Positions 17,039-25,233 of a stretch of DNA of 49,347 nt are shown here, in pieces. Positions within the stretch are counted from its first letter, which is position 1, and every line of letters starts with the position of its first letter. The notes under the pieces are model-generated. The model had not been told where the DNA came from. It worked only from the letters and a program-made list of their open reading frames with translations, and did not search any database. This DNA is from Planctomycetota bacterium (lineage in GTDB: Bacteria; Planctomycetota; UBA1135), in assembly GCA_030749235.1 (NCBI GenBank), contig JASMKM010000025.1, positions 1-49,347 of the forward strand, in the 5' to 3' direction. The position numbers and the translations under genes were made by a program.

Positions 17039-17075
17039 GGGGGCGGACTGCTAAGGGTGCAACGATCGCGGCGGC

Positions 17076-17843
17076 TTATAGTACGTCGCGGCTCTTGGCG
17101 GCCGACGAGGTCATGAACATCGCCACGATGGTGGTGCCGAAGATGACCATCAACGACTTGAACACCGACGGCATCTCGGTCACTGGCGGGAACAGGTCGG
17201 TGGCGGAATCGGTGATACCGCACCATTCATGCGCCAGGCCGATCAGGTAGTAATGCAGGGAGTACTGCTGACCTTCACCCGGCAGTGAGCCGAGCACCGA
17301 ACCGAGGATCACCAGGATTACGAAGGCATGGATGATGGCACGTTTCGACCAGACGCCGAGAAAAACACAGATTGCACCGTAGGCCAGGCTGGCAATCGCG
17401 AGCACGCCGGTCACGCCGAACACCAAGTTGAACCAGGTCGACATCCGCACCTCTGGTTCGGCTAGACCGCAGATGACTGCCGGCACGATTGAGCCGATCA
17501 GGAAAACCGGCAGCATGCCGAGCCATCCGCCGAGGAACATGCCCATCAAGGGTTGCCAACGAGGCACCGGTCGCGTGTAGATGTAGCCGATAGCACCGCG
17601 ATCGTAGAGCTCACTCAAGACCGGTAGCATCATGAACATGGTCACGAAGGGCAGTACGAAGTAGAGGGTGAGCGGAACTAGGTATTGGCGATACAGCTCC
17701 AGGGCGGGATTGGTCGTGCTGAAGGCCAAGGCGAGCACCAACACCAAGGTCGGCAGCAGCACGACGGCAATCGGCGCAAGCAGGCGCAAACCCAAGGTGC
17801 GGCGACGCAGCGAGAAGATTGTGGTTGCGTAGATGGCGCTCAT
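17076..17843 (-). CDS. ABC-2 type transporter permease
   Basis: A 255-residue integral membrane protein with about six hydrophobic segments (for example residues 20-42, 58-75, 97-120, 140-165, 168-190, 228-246). RGAIGYIYTRPVPRWQ, a motif typical of ABC-2 permeases, sits near residue 85. Its ATG overlaps the stop of the upstream ATPase gene as ATGA, so the pair is coupled. It is the last gene of the five-gene unit running from 21655 to 17076. The transported substrate is unknown. Confidence 0.82.
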   Translation of the reverse strand: MSAIYATTIFSLRRRTLGLRLLAPIAVVLLPTLVLVLALAFSTTNPALELYRQYLVPLTLYFVLPFVTMFMMLPVLSELYDRGAIGYIYTRPVPRWQPLMGMFLGGWLGMLPVFLIGSIVPAVICGLAEPEVRMSTWFNLVFGVTGVLAIASLAYGAICVFLGVWSKRAIIHAFVILVILGSVLGSLPGEGQQYSLHYYLIGLAHEWCGITDSATDLFPPVTEMPSVFKSLMVIFGTTIVAMFMTSSAAKSRDVL

Positions 17844-18772
17844 CGGGCTGACTCTCCTACCAACATGTCATAGACCATTTCCAATTCCTGGTCGTCGATT
17901 TCCATCGAGTGGATCTGCCCGGCCAAGCCTGCTTCCTGCAGGTGATCGAGCAAGGAGGGCAGGTCGTGTGTATCCAAGTGCAGCACCCCATCGTTGCCGA
18001 AGTCGAGGCCGGCGACGACATCCTGGGAAAGCATCTCCGCAGCCAAGGCACGCAAGTCCTCACCGCGCACCGAAGCGCGCCGCGGCTTCATGTCAATCAG
18101 GTCACGGATTTCGGTGAGACGACCTTCCGCCAACAGGCGCCCGTGGTGCAGCATCAACATGCGATCCGTGACAGCTTCCACTTCATGCAGCACGTGACTC
18201 GCCATCACCACAGTGCGTCCTTGGCTAGCCCAATCGCGCACCAAGTCCATGGTTTGGCGTCGGCTGACCGGATCCATGCCGTTGAGTGGTTCATCCAGCA
18301 GTAGTAGCTCGGGCTCGAACAATAGCGCCTGCGCGATCTTGATGCGTTGGCGCATGCCCTTCGACATGGCGTTGAGTTTCACACTTGCCTTTTTCAACAT
18401 GCCGACGCGCTGCAGCGCCTTCTCGCTGCGGTCCTTGGCCTTGGCGGGACGGTCGCCACCGAGCGTGGCCATCAGGCACAAGAAATCGATGGCGCGATCG
18501 GATTCGAAATGCACATCCTCGCCGGGTGCGTGGCCGATGCGACGAAAGACCTCGTAGGTGCCAGGGGTAATCTTCTGTCCGTAGATGTGGACGGAGCCAC
18601 GCGATGCCTTGATCTGCCCTGTGAGTAGGCGCATCAAGGTACTTTTGCCCGAGCCGTTCGGTCCAAGCAGACCGACAATGCCGGATTCAATCGTGACGGT
18701 GAGACCGGCCAGTCCTTGGACTTCGCCGTACCAACGCGACAAGTTGTCGCAGCGGATTGCGATTTCACTCAT
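17840..18772 (-). CDS. ABC transporter ATP-binding protein
   Basis: A 310-residue ATPase with Walker A GPNGSGKST near residue 40, a signature region NAMSKGMRQRIKIAQAL, Walker B LLLLDEPLNGMDP, and a switch histidine in ASHVLHEVE. The C-terminal 90 residues form an extra domain common in DrrA/CcmA-like ATPases that work with ABC-2 permeases. The signature reads SKGMRQR where LSGGQ is usual, as in many of this class. It drives the coupled permease downstream. Confidence 0.9.
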   Translation of the reverse strand: MSEIAIRCDNLSRWYGEVQGLAGLTVTIESGIVGLLGPNGSGKSTLMRLLTGQIKASRGSVHIYGQKITPGTYEVFRRIGHAPGEDVHFESDRAIDFLCLMATLGGDRPAKAKDRSEKALQRVGMLKKASVKLNAMSKGMRQRIKIAQALLFEPELLLLDEPLNGMDPVSRRQTMDLVRDWASQGRTVVMASHVLHEVEAVTDRMLMLHHGRLLAEGRLTEIRDLIDMKPRRASVRGEDLRALAAEMLSQDVVAGLDFGNDGVLHLDTHDLPSLLDHLQEAGLAGQIHSMEIDDQELEMVYDMLVGESAR

Positions 18773-19668
18773 CAGACCAGACTCCGTTTACGTAGGCCGC
18801 GCATGATGATCAGGAAGGACACCACCGAGACACCGATGGCAACACCGAATGCGGCTCCCGGGGAAGCGTTAATATGCTCTCCACTGGCTTCGAAATCGAC
18901 TCCAAGAAAGGTGGCGCAGATGACCTTGGTGACGTTGAGGATCGAAAAGGCCATCATGTCTTGCTGGTGGTCGGTGAGGTCGTAGAGCACCGGGCCCATG
19001 ATTCCGAAGAACAAAAAGATGACGACGAATACCAAGTTGCTCCAGGTGGCGCTTTTGGTGAGACTCGTCACTGCCTGCACCATCAATGCAATCATCAGTG
19101 AGATGATCAGCAAGGCGAAGAACATAGCGACTGGCACATGGGCGATGGCCGAGAAGTGTTCATCGTTGGGCGCGGTGGCGATGTCGGCCAGCCACACCAG
19201 GAAGAAGGGTCCAAAAGTCGCCAGCATCAGGAAACTGACGAAGGCGAGGGTCCGTCCAGTAAGGTAACCCAGTGGCGTGACGGGGCGGGAGAAGTAGGCC
19301 TCCAAGGCGTTGGTGCGCATGTCGCTGGCAATCAGGTCGTAGCCGAATAACAAGGCCAGCGGTAGAAGGATTGGACGAACAAAGAAGTGGATCAACATCA
19401 GGTAATAGCTAGTGTCGATCTTGAAAGCCGGTTGTCCGGCATGTTTGGCGGCCTGCTCGGTAACCGAACGCCATTCCGGGACCACCTGATTGACCATGTA
19501 CATCATGGCCATCATTCCGAAACCCAGGATCAACGACAACACCGACACCCGGCGTACCCATTTGGATTGCCAGCCGCGTTGGATGGTGCCGAAAGCAATC
19601 GGCAACCAGGAAGGACGACTGGTGCGCTTACCGCTGTAGCGCTCATATTCAGCTGCGCGGAATGCCAT
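18772..19668 (-). CDS. ABC-2 type transporter permease
   Basis: A 298-residue membrane protein starting with a cytoplasmic segment, then hydrophobic stretches around residues 40-60, 90-112, 138-160, 175-197, 205-225 and 268-288. NALEAYFSRPVTPLGYLTGR matches the conserved loop of ABC-2 permeases. It begins one base into the stop of the upstream ATPase gene. The two permease genes in the unit share this loop but are clearly different proteins, so they may form either one heteromeric or two separate transporters. Confidence 0.82.
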   Translation of the reverse strand: MAFRAAEYERYSGKRTSRPSWLPIAFGTIQRGWQSKWVRRVSVLSLILGFGMMAMMYMVNQVVPEWRSVTEQAAKHAGQPAFKIDTSYYLMLIHFFVRPILLPLALLFGYDLIASDMRTNALEAYFSRPVTPLGYLTGRTLAFVSFLMLATFGPFFLVWLADIATAPNDEHFSAIAHVPVAMFFALLIISLMIALMVQAVTSLTKSATWSNLVFVVIFLFFGIMGPVLYDLTDHQQDMMAFSILNVTKVICATFLGVDFEASGEHINASPGAAFGVAIGVSVVSFLIIMRGLRKRSLV

Positions 19669-20636
19669 CAGAATGTCTCCTGCATTTCGGTTTCGCCATC
19701 GGTTTCCGTCTCACCCTCGAGCGCTTCGAGGAAGGCATCCTCGAGCGACCGTGCCGCATCCTTCACGCCGAGCAGGGGCACACCTGCCTTACGTGCTAGG
19801 GCGAATACGTTTTCGGGCTCGACGATGACCTCCGGATGGGTGACCACCAACTCGCCTTCGTTGCGGCCGAGGTCGATGGTCAAGCCTTCCTCTTGTGCGC
19901 AACGCGTGAACGCGGCGGCACCCTCTCGATCGATGCGGATCCTCTTGGCACCGCGTGCCGCCGTGGTGAGTTCCTCCATGCTGGCGGTGCGTTTCATCTT
20001 GCCTTGGTCCAGCACCCAGACCTCGTTGCACAAGCGCTCCACATCGGGCAGCAGGTGGCTGGCCAGGATCAAGTGAATGCCATGCTCGCCACTGACTCGT
20101 TCTACCAGGCCAAGCATGCGCATGCGGCTTTGCGGATCCAGGCCGTTGGTCGGTTCATCCAGGAACATTACATCCGGATCATGCACCAAGGCCGCTGCAA
20201 GTTTGTAACGCTGACGCATGCCAACCGAGAAGGTGGATACTTCGCGGTAACGCTCCTCACCTAAACCGACAAAGTGCAGAACATCGTGGGCACGCAACAT
20301 GGCGTCGTCCTTCGGGAAACCACAGGTCTGCGCGAAATGGGAGAGTCCACTGACACAGGACACTCCACCCAGGAAGCAATCGCGTTCCGGCATGTAGCCA
20401 ATCTTGCGCCGCAATCGGGCACCGGCGGCCTTGGTGTCTTCACCGAAGACACGCACGCTTCCGGCGGCGGGGGCCACGAGACCGAGGATGGAGCGCAACA
20501 TGGAGGACTTGCCGGCACCGTTGGGGCCTAGCAGGCCAAGGGCTCCACCGGAGAAGCTGGCATCCACCCCATGGAGGGCCGTGAAGGAGCCGTATTTGAC
20601 TACGAGCCCCTCGAGTTCGAGAACTTTCGTGTTCAT
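19668..20636 (-). CDS. ABC transporter ATP-binding protein
   Basis: A 322-residue ATPase with Walker A GPNGAGKSS near residue 40, signature FSVGMRQRYKLAAAL, Walker B VMFLDEPTNGLDP and switch ASHLLPDVE. The C-terminus is long and acidic (EALEGETETDGETEMQ). It is related to the other ATPase in the operon but diverged, and precedes its own permease. The order ATPase-permease-ATPase-permease fits two coupled export modules of the ABC-2 class. Confidence 0.9.
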   Translation of the reverse strand: MNTKVLELEGLVVKYGSFTALHGVDASFSGGALGLLGPNGAGKSSMLRSILGLVAPAAGSVRVFGEDTKAAGARLRRKIGYMPERDCFLGGVSCVSGLSHFAQTCGFPKDDAMLRAHDVLHFVGLGEERYREVSTFSVGMRQRYKLAAALVHDPDVMFLDEPTNGLDPQSRMRMLGLVERVSGEHGIHLILASHLLPDVERLCNEVWVLDQGKMKRTASMEELTTAARGAKRIRIDREGAAAFTRCAQEEGLTIDLGRNEGELVVTHPEVIVEPENVFALARKAGVPLLGVKDAARSLEDAFLEALEGETETDGETEMQETF

Positions 20637-21655
20637 GCGGTGCTAATTGGGAGCAAGATGCTGCGCTCGGCCTGGAATGCCAACTCAGCCATCTTGTTGA
20701 ACATGCGATCGAGGCGTAGAGATCGTATTACTCGATCACGCACGCGAGAAAGCTCGACCACACCTTCCGACTTGATCTTCTCGATACGCACGAGGTAGAC
20801 CCAACGTGAGCCCATAATCGGGCCGCGCACAATCGCTGTGTTGGGGATGGTAATGCCGAAGCCCTTGAACAGTTGGCGCATGAATTCCTCGTCGTAGCGG
20901 TTATCCATGCGCTTCAAATAGCCAATGCGACCACCATTGCGCTTGGAGACCAGGTCGCCGGAGTGTTTGTCGACGGCATCCTTCCATTCCAGCTTGCCGT
21001 CGCTGAGCTGCTTGCCGATCTGATCCAGCTCTTGATAGATGGTCATGCGCTGTTTCTCGCTGAGCGCCTGGTTGGTCTCGATGTCGAACAGCGGCACGCG
21101 GATCCACGATGCCGTCAGGCGGCCGAAGAATTCCGGGATTGACGAGTTGAAGTGGGTGCGGATCTCCTTGTTGGAGAACTCCTCCGGCTGCAGGGCCATC
21201 AAGCGAGCCCGCACCTCGATCTCGATGCCGGCGACGGCCATGCTCGAACTCACGCTACTAGGGCGGTCGTTGCGATCCAACGCCCATGCCTTGGCCTCGG
21301 CCTCGATTTGCTTAGCAGTGGCCTTTGGGATCTTGTGCTGGTCCAGGATCAGCTTGTTGCTGTACCAGCGCACCTGGTCATAGAAACGCAGGGAGTTCAC
21401 ATAGGCGGTGAAATATTCGACATTGCTTTCCAGCGAGACCTTCAAGGAGGGATCGTGAGGGTAAAGCTGATCGAGGATATCTTGCACCCAGTAGGTCTTC
21501 TGACCCTGTTTCAAGACCTTGCGCTGCAGGAGATCCTGAATTTCGGCGCTGGTGGCAGTGGGATTCGCGCTTGGCTGCTGGGATGCAAGCGCGGCAAAAG
21601 TCGTAAGAAGGAAGGCAGACAGCATCGTCAAGGCGGGACAGCCCGTGCCCGACAT
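20633..21655 (-). CDS. Exported parvulin-like (PpiC/SurA-type) protein
   Basis: The 340-residue product has an N-terminal signal sequence (residues 11-26). A helical SurA-N-like part follows (KATAKQIEAEAKAWAL), then a PpiC-like core near residues 180-295 with DAVDKHSGDLVSKRNGGRIGYL, which resembles the parvulin SxDxxSakxGGdLG motif. Typical parvulins assist folding of periplasmic or outer-membrane proteins. The active-site details are only partly visible, so isomerase activity is inferred. GAGG lies six bases before ATG 21655. The stop overlaps the following ABC ATPase start by four bases. Confidence 0.72.
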   Translation of the reverse strand: MSGTGCPALTMLSAFLLTTFAALASQQPSANPTATSAEIQDLLQRKVLKQGQKTYWVQDILDQLYPHDPSLKVSLESNVEYFTAYVNSLRFYDQVRWYSNKLILDQHKIPKATAKQIEAEAKAWALDRNDRPSSVSSSMAVAGIEIEVRARLMALQPEEFSNKEIRTHFNSSIPEFFGRLTASWIRVPLFDIETNQALSEKQRMTIYQELDQIGKQLSDGKLEWKDAVDKHSGDLVSKRNGGRIGYLKRMDNRYDEEFMRQLFKGFGITIPNTAIVRGPIMGSRWVYLVRIEKIKSEGVVELSRVRDRVIRSLRLDRMFNKMAELAFQAERSILLPISTA

Positions 21656-21657
21656 CG

Positions 21658-21663
21658 TAACCT
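21658..21663 (+). promoter_or_regulatory. Putative -10 element of the galactokinase-like gene (TAACCT)
   Basis: TAACCT is followed by eight bases and ATG 21672. The divergent gene starts at 21655, so only 16 bases separate the two start codons and each promoter must lie inside or over the other gene's first codons. Confidence 0.3.
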
Positions 21664-21671
21664 CGATAGCA

Positions 21672-22847
21672 ATGTCGACGAAGAGCCGCCCACTGGACCT
21701 TTGCCTGGATCGTTTCCGCGCTGTCAGCAAAGCGGAGGCGCATGCCTTTTTCGCCCCTGGGCGAGCCAACTTGATGGGCGCCCACATGGATTACAACGGC
21801 GGGGTGGTGATGCCAGTCGCTTTGTCCAAAGGTACTTACGCGCTGGCCGGTCTACGCCAAGATGGCATGCTGCGGCTCGAATCGATGCAGTTCCCTGGCC
21901 AGGTGGTGGAAGTGCCGCTGGCGGAGCTGAAACCTGGTCGCACCGACGGCTGGTCCTCCTATGTGGAAGGTGGCTTGTGGATCGCCATGCAACGCTGGGG
22001 CCAGTTACCCGGCCTCAATCTAATCCTGAACGCCGACTTGCCGATGGCTAAGGGTTTGAGCAGCAGCGCCAGCGTCGAATGCGTGGGCGTGTTGCTGGTC
22101 GCCAAGCTGCTCGAGATTCAGGCCGACGTCGACGAGATGATTCACTTAGCTCATGGCGCCGAGACCCAATATGTGGGCGTACGCTGCGGCATCCTTGATC
22201 AGACTGCAATCTTCCTTGGCGAGGCCAATTCGATCCTGCGCTTCGATTGCCTGGAGTTGTCGCGCGAACATATGCCACTGGATAGTGCGGAAGCCAGCAT
22301 CGCGATTTGCGATACCGGCGTGGCGCGTGAGTTGGCCTCATCCGCCTTCAACCAACGGGTGGCTGAATGCACCCGTGCGCTGACCATCTTTCAGGAACAG
22401 ATTCCCGGCGTGACTTGCTTGCGCGATGTCAGCCACGAGGATTTCGAGCGTCACGTCGACTTGTTGGCACCGGCCTTGGCACGGCGCACTCAACATGTGA
22501 TCGATGAGGTGCAGCGCACGCGTCTTGGCTCGGCGGCCTTACGACGTGGCGAGGTCGCAGGTTTCGGCGAGCAAATGACCGCTGCCCACATCTCCCTGCG
22601 CGATCTTTATGAGGTGTCCTCGCCGGAGTTGGATGCGATGGTCGAAGCTTCGGTTGAAGTGGACGGTTGTTATGGCTCGCGCCTCACTGGTGCCGGCTTC
22701 GGCGGTTGCACGGCCGCGCTGGTCCATCCCGCGGCTCAAGCCGAGTTCGAGGCGCATGTGACCAAGCGCTATGCCGAGGTCACCGGGCGTAGCACCAACA
22801 TCCAGTGGTTCGCGCCGGCCGGCGGGCCAGTGGAACTCGACGTCTGA
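21672..22847 (+). CDS. Galactokinase-like GHMP sugar kinase
   Basis: A 391-residue GHMP kinase. The galactokinase signature appears as GRANLMGAHMDYN (residues 30-42). The phosphate-binding motif is KGLSSSASVE (127-136), the catalytic aspartate is probably Asp176 in GILDQTAIF, and the third motif is GAGFGGCTAALV. In true galactokinases the first motif is GRVNLIGEHTDYN, and the Glu and His contact galactose. Here Glu is replaced by Ala37, while His38 and Asp40 remain. The protein is therefore a sugar kinase of the GalK family with uncertain sugar. No Leloir genes are adjacent. Confidence 0.82.
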   Translation: MSTKSRPLDLCLDRFRAVSKAEAHAFFAPGRANLMGAHMDYNGGVVMPVALSKGTYALAGLRQDGMLRLESMQFPGQVVEVPLAELKPGRTDGWSSYVEGGLWIAMQRWGQLPGLNLILNADLPMAKGLSSSASVECVGVLLVAKLLEIQADVDEMIHLAHGAETQYVGVRCGILDQTAIFLGEANSILRFDCLELSREHMPLDSAEASIAICDTGVARELASSAFNQRVAECTRALTIFQEQIPGVTCLRDVSHEDFERHVDLLAPALARRTQHVIDEVQRTRLGSAALRRGEVAGFGEQMTAAHISLRDLYEVSSPELDAMVEASVEVDGCYGSRLTGAGFGGCTAALVHPAAQAEFEAHVTKRYAEVTGRSTNIQWFAPAGGPVELDV

Positions 22848-22879
22848 GCCGCTTGCGGTCTAGCGCCTGGCGGTTCCGG

Positions 22880-24028
22880 TTACTCGTCCTTCTCCACCGG
22901 CATCAAGAAGATGCTGCGACGTGCGCGTCCGTCGTCGGCGACAATCAATGCCCAACATTGGCCGGTGGCGCGATAGCCCGTCTGGCTCATCACTGATCTT
23001 AAGCTGGCAATACCGTCCTCCATGCTGACCTTGGAGTAGGTTGACCAACGCAACCACTGCTTACTGACCGATTCACTGCTGGGCCACTTCGCCGTCACCT
23101 CTGGATCCGGATGACGCAGGATAAAGAACCGTTGCTCGCCAGCTTGCCACCATTCTCCGGCCGGCAAGTCAGCTACCTGCGCGCTCGCGGACTCTTCCTC
23201 CAGGAAGCGGAAACTTTTACCCAGCATGCCGAACTCATCCCCAATGGTGCGCTCATCCTCCAAGGCCGATTGCAGCTGGCCGACCGGTGTGCCTCCAGCT
23301 GTCACCGGGCGGAAGGCGCGGTCATGGAATAAGGCTGCTTCCCCGAACTCAACGATAGTCTCGGTGCGCTTGCCGGCTTGGTGTTGCCATAGCCATTGCA
23401 ATGGGATAAGTGTGCTCTGTTCCTTTAAGCGGTTCCATTCGGATAAGTTCACCGCGGATTCGCCGAGGGCAGCATATTTCGGCAAGCCAACGTCGTCCAA
23501 CTCAATGGTCAGCTCGCCGAGAGGTGTAGGGCGCATCAGTTTCAAGGCCAAACCCACCGGTTCGGAATCGGCTGCAGCACGGATGAGCAAAAGTTGCTCA
23601 TCCCAGCCCCAAGGGAAGCGCAACACCTCCCAACGCAGGGCGGTCTCGGTCAGCAACTCGGTGGCGTCGTAATCGACGACCTCACGCTGCTCGGCCTTCA
23701 ACCAACAATGGTCGGGGTCATAAAGGCTGAAGATGTTGAACTTCGGGGATTGACCGAGCTGGAAACGCATGCGTTCCGGACCTGCAAGCCATAACTCCGA
23801 CGGCAACTTGATGTCCTGATCAGGCATGTGGAAGGTGATCTCGCCGGTGACCCGATAGTGTTGATTCGGCCCGAGGGGTGCCGTCGCCGGCATGCCTCGA
23901 AGGGCGGCCAGTTCCTCCAGCAGCGGGTTCAAAATCGCCACTTCGGCCCGCTTCTGGCCCGAACAGCTGCCGGTCAGCATGGCTGTAACCAAGGCCAACA
24001 ATCCGAGCGCCAAGCGAAGAACGCTCAT
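22880..24028 (-). CDS. Lipoprotein of unknown function
   Basis: The 382-residue protein begins with a lipoprotein signal peptide ending LTGSC, so the mature N-terminus would be a lipidated Cys21. The body is rich in beta-strand-like segments, for example HYRVTGEITFHMPDQDIKL and RMRFQLGQSPKFNIFSLY. These recall LolA/LolB-like proteins, which bind lipids of lipoproteins, but the match is too weak to assign. The start ATG overlaps the aminotransferase stop as ATGA. It is convergent with the galactokinase-like gene. It probably sits in a periplasm-facing membrane leaflet. Confidence 0.7.
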   Translation of the reverse strand: MSVLRLALGLLALVTAMLTGSCSGQKRAEVAILNPLLEELAALRGMPATAPLGPNQHYRVTGEITFHMPDQDIKLPSELWLAGPERMRFQLGQSPKFNIFSLYDPDHCWLKAEQREVVDYDATELLTETALRWEVLRFPWGWDEQLLLIRAAADSEPVGLALKLMRPTPLGELTIELDDVGLPKYAALGESAVNLSEWNRLKEQSTLIPLQWLWQHQAGKRTETIVEFGEAALFHDRAFRPVTAGGTPVGQLQSALEDERTIGDEFGMLGKSFRFLEEESASAQVADLPAGEWWQAGEQRFFILRHPDPEVTAKWPSSESVSKQWLRWSTYSKVSMEDGIASLRSVMSQTGYRATGQCWALIVADDGRARRSIFLMPVEKDE

Positions 24029-25200
24029 TGTTTGGCGCTCCATTCCTTCAGGCGACGATTGGCCTCAAGCAAGGTTTCCGGGCGTTTGGAATAACAAAAG
24101 CGCACCATGTGTTCGCCGTCTTCGGGGTTATCGAAGAAGGAAGAGCCTGGCACGGTGGCGACGCCCGCTTCACGCACCAAGCGCATGGCGAAGTCGACGT
24201 CGGTCTCGTCGCGCTTTTGGAAGGGGCGGATGTCCACCATGGCGTAGTAGGCGCCTTCTGGCATCTCACAAGCGAAGCCCGCATCGTTGAGGCCGTCGAT
24301 CATTAACTTGCGTCGCTCCAGATACTCCTCGCGTAGCTGCTCAAAGTAGGCATCGTCCCAGAGCATCGCTTCGGCGATTGCTTCCTGCAGTGGCGCCGGC
24401 GCACCCACGGTCAGGAAGTCATGCACCTTGCGGATGCCACTGGTCAGACTTGGCGGTGAGATAATCCAACCCACACGCCAGCCAGTCACACTGAAAGTCT
24501 TCGACGCGCCGGAAATCACGATGGTGCGTTCGGCCATGCCCGGTTCCAGCAAAGGCGTGCGGTGCGGGCCCGTGAACAGAATCTCTTCATAGATTTCATC
24601 GGTGAACAGCAGCATGTCGCGCTCCTTGATGAAGTCACAAAGTTCAGTGACCTCTTTCCGGCTAAAGACGCGGCCGGTTGGGTTGTGCGGCGTGTTCAAA
24701 ATCATGGCGCGGGTCTTCGGGCCGGATGCACGCTTTAGCGCATCGATGTCGAGCCGGAATCCTTCGCCGAGTGGAACGAACAGCGGCACCGCGCCAGACA
24801 GGATGCCGTCGGGGCCATAGTTCTCGTAGTAAGGCTCGGGAACCAGGAATTCATCGCCCGGATCGAGCACTCCCATGATGGCGGCAATCATCGCCTCGGT
24901 GGCGCCGCAACAGACGGTGACCTGCGCGTCGGCATCGATCTTCACGCCACGCCGTTTTTCCATATAGGTGCCGATGGCCGCGCGCAGTCGGTCGCTACCC
25001 CAAGTCACCGCGTATTGGTTCAGGTCCTCGCGAATCCAGCGCACCGCTGCCTCCTTCAGCTCCTCGGGAGCGGCGAAGTCGGGGAAACCTTGGGCAAGGT
25101 TGATTGCGTTGTGCTCGCGAGCCACGCGACTCATCTCCCGAATCACGGATTCGGTGAAGCAACTAGCTTTGGCGGATTCTCTGACAGCGGAACGACGCAT
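24025..25200 (-). CDS. Class I/II pyridoxal-phosphate aminotransferase
   Basis: A 391-residue fold-type I aminotransferase. The PLP lysine is Lys234 in SGASKTFSVTGWRVGW. Asn173 in NTPHNPTG and Asp201-Tyr204 in DEIY hold the cofactor. The N-terminal NLAQGFPDFAAPEELK is typical of the kynurenine/methionine/glutamine aminotransferase branch (YbdL/KAT). It probably transfers amino groups from aromatic or sulphur amino acids to a keto acid in the cytoplasm. The adjacent leucine dehydrogenase might share amino-acid catabolism, but it is a separate transcript. ATG 25200 follows GATAAT by six bases. Confidence 0.9.
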   Translation of the reverse strand: MRRSAVRESAKASCFTESVIREMSRVAREHNAINLAQGFPDFAAPEELKEAAVRWIREDLNQYAVTWGSDRLRAAIGTYMEKRRGVKIDADAQVTVCCGATEAMIAAIMGVLDPGDEFLVPEPYYENYGPDGILSGAVPLFVPLGEGFRLDIDALKRASGPKTRAMILNTPHNPTGRVFSRKEVTELCDFIKERDMLLFTDEIYEEILFTGPHRTPLLEPGMAERTIVISGASKTFSVTGWRVGWIISPPSLTSGIRKVHDFLTVGAPAPLQEAIAEAMLWDDAYFEQLREEYLERRKLMIDGLNDAGFACEMPEGAYYAMVDIRPFQKRDETDVDFAMRLVREAGVATVPGSSFFDNPEDGEHMVRFCYSKRPETLLEANRRLKEWSAKQ

Positions 25201-25206
25201 GCGGCG

Positions 25207-25212
25207 ATTATC
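25207..25212 (-). promoter_or_regulatory. Putative -10 element of the aminotransferase gene (GATAAT)
   Basis: GATAAT is followed by exactly six bases (CGCCGC) and ATG 25200, the spacing of a leaderless mRNA. A TAGGCCTA palindrome (25229-25236) lies 16 bases upstream. Confidence 0.45.
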
Positions 25213-25233
25213 GCAAACCGCCCGGCTTTAGGC

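Noticed and set aside
21152-22051. Long plus-strand frame antisense to the parvulin-like gene and overlapping the galactokinase-like gene
   Set aside because: It spans two recognised genes in other frames and has no motif.
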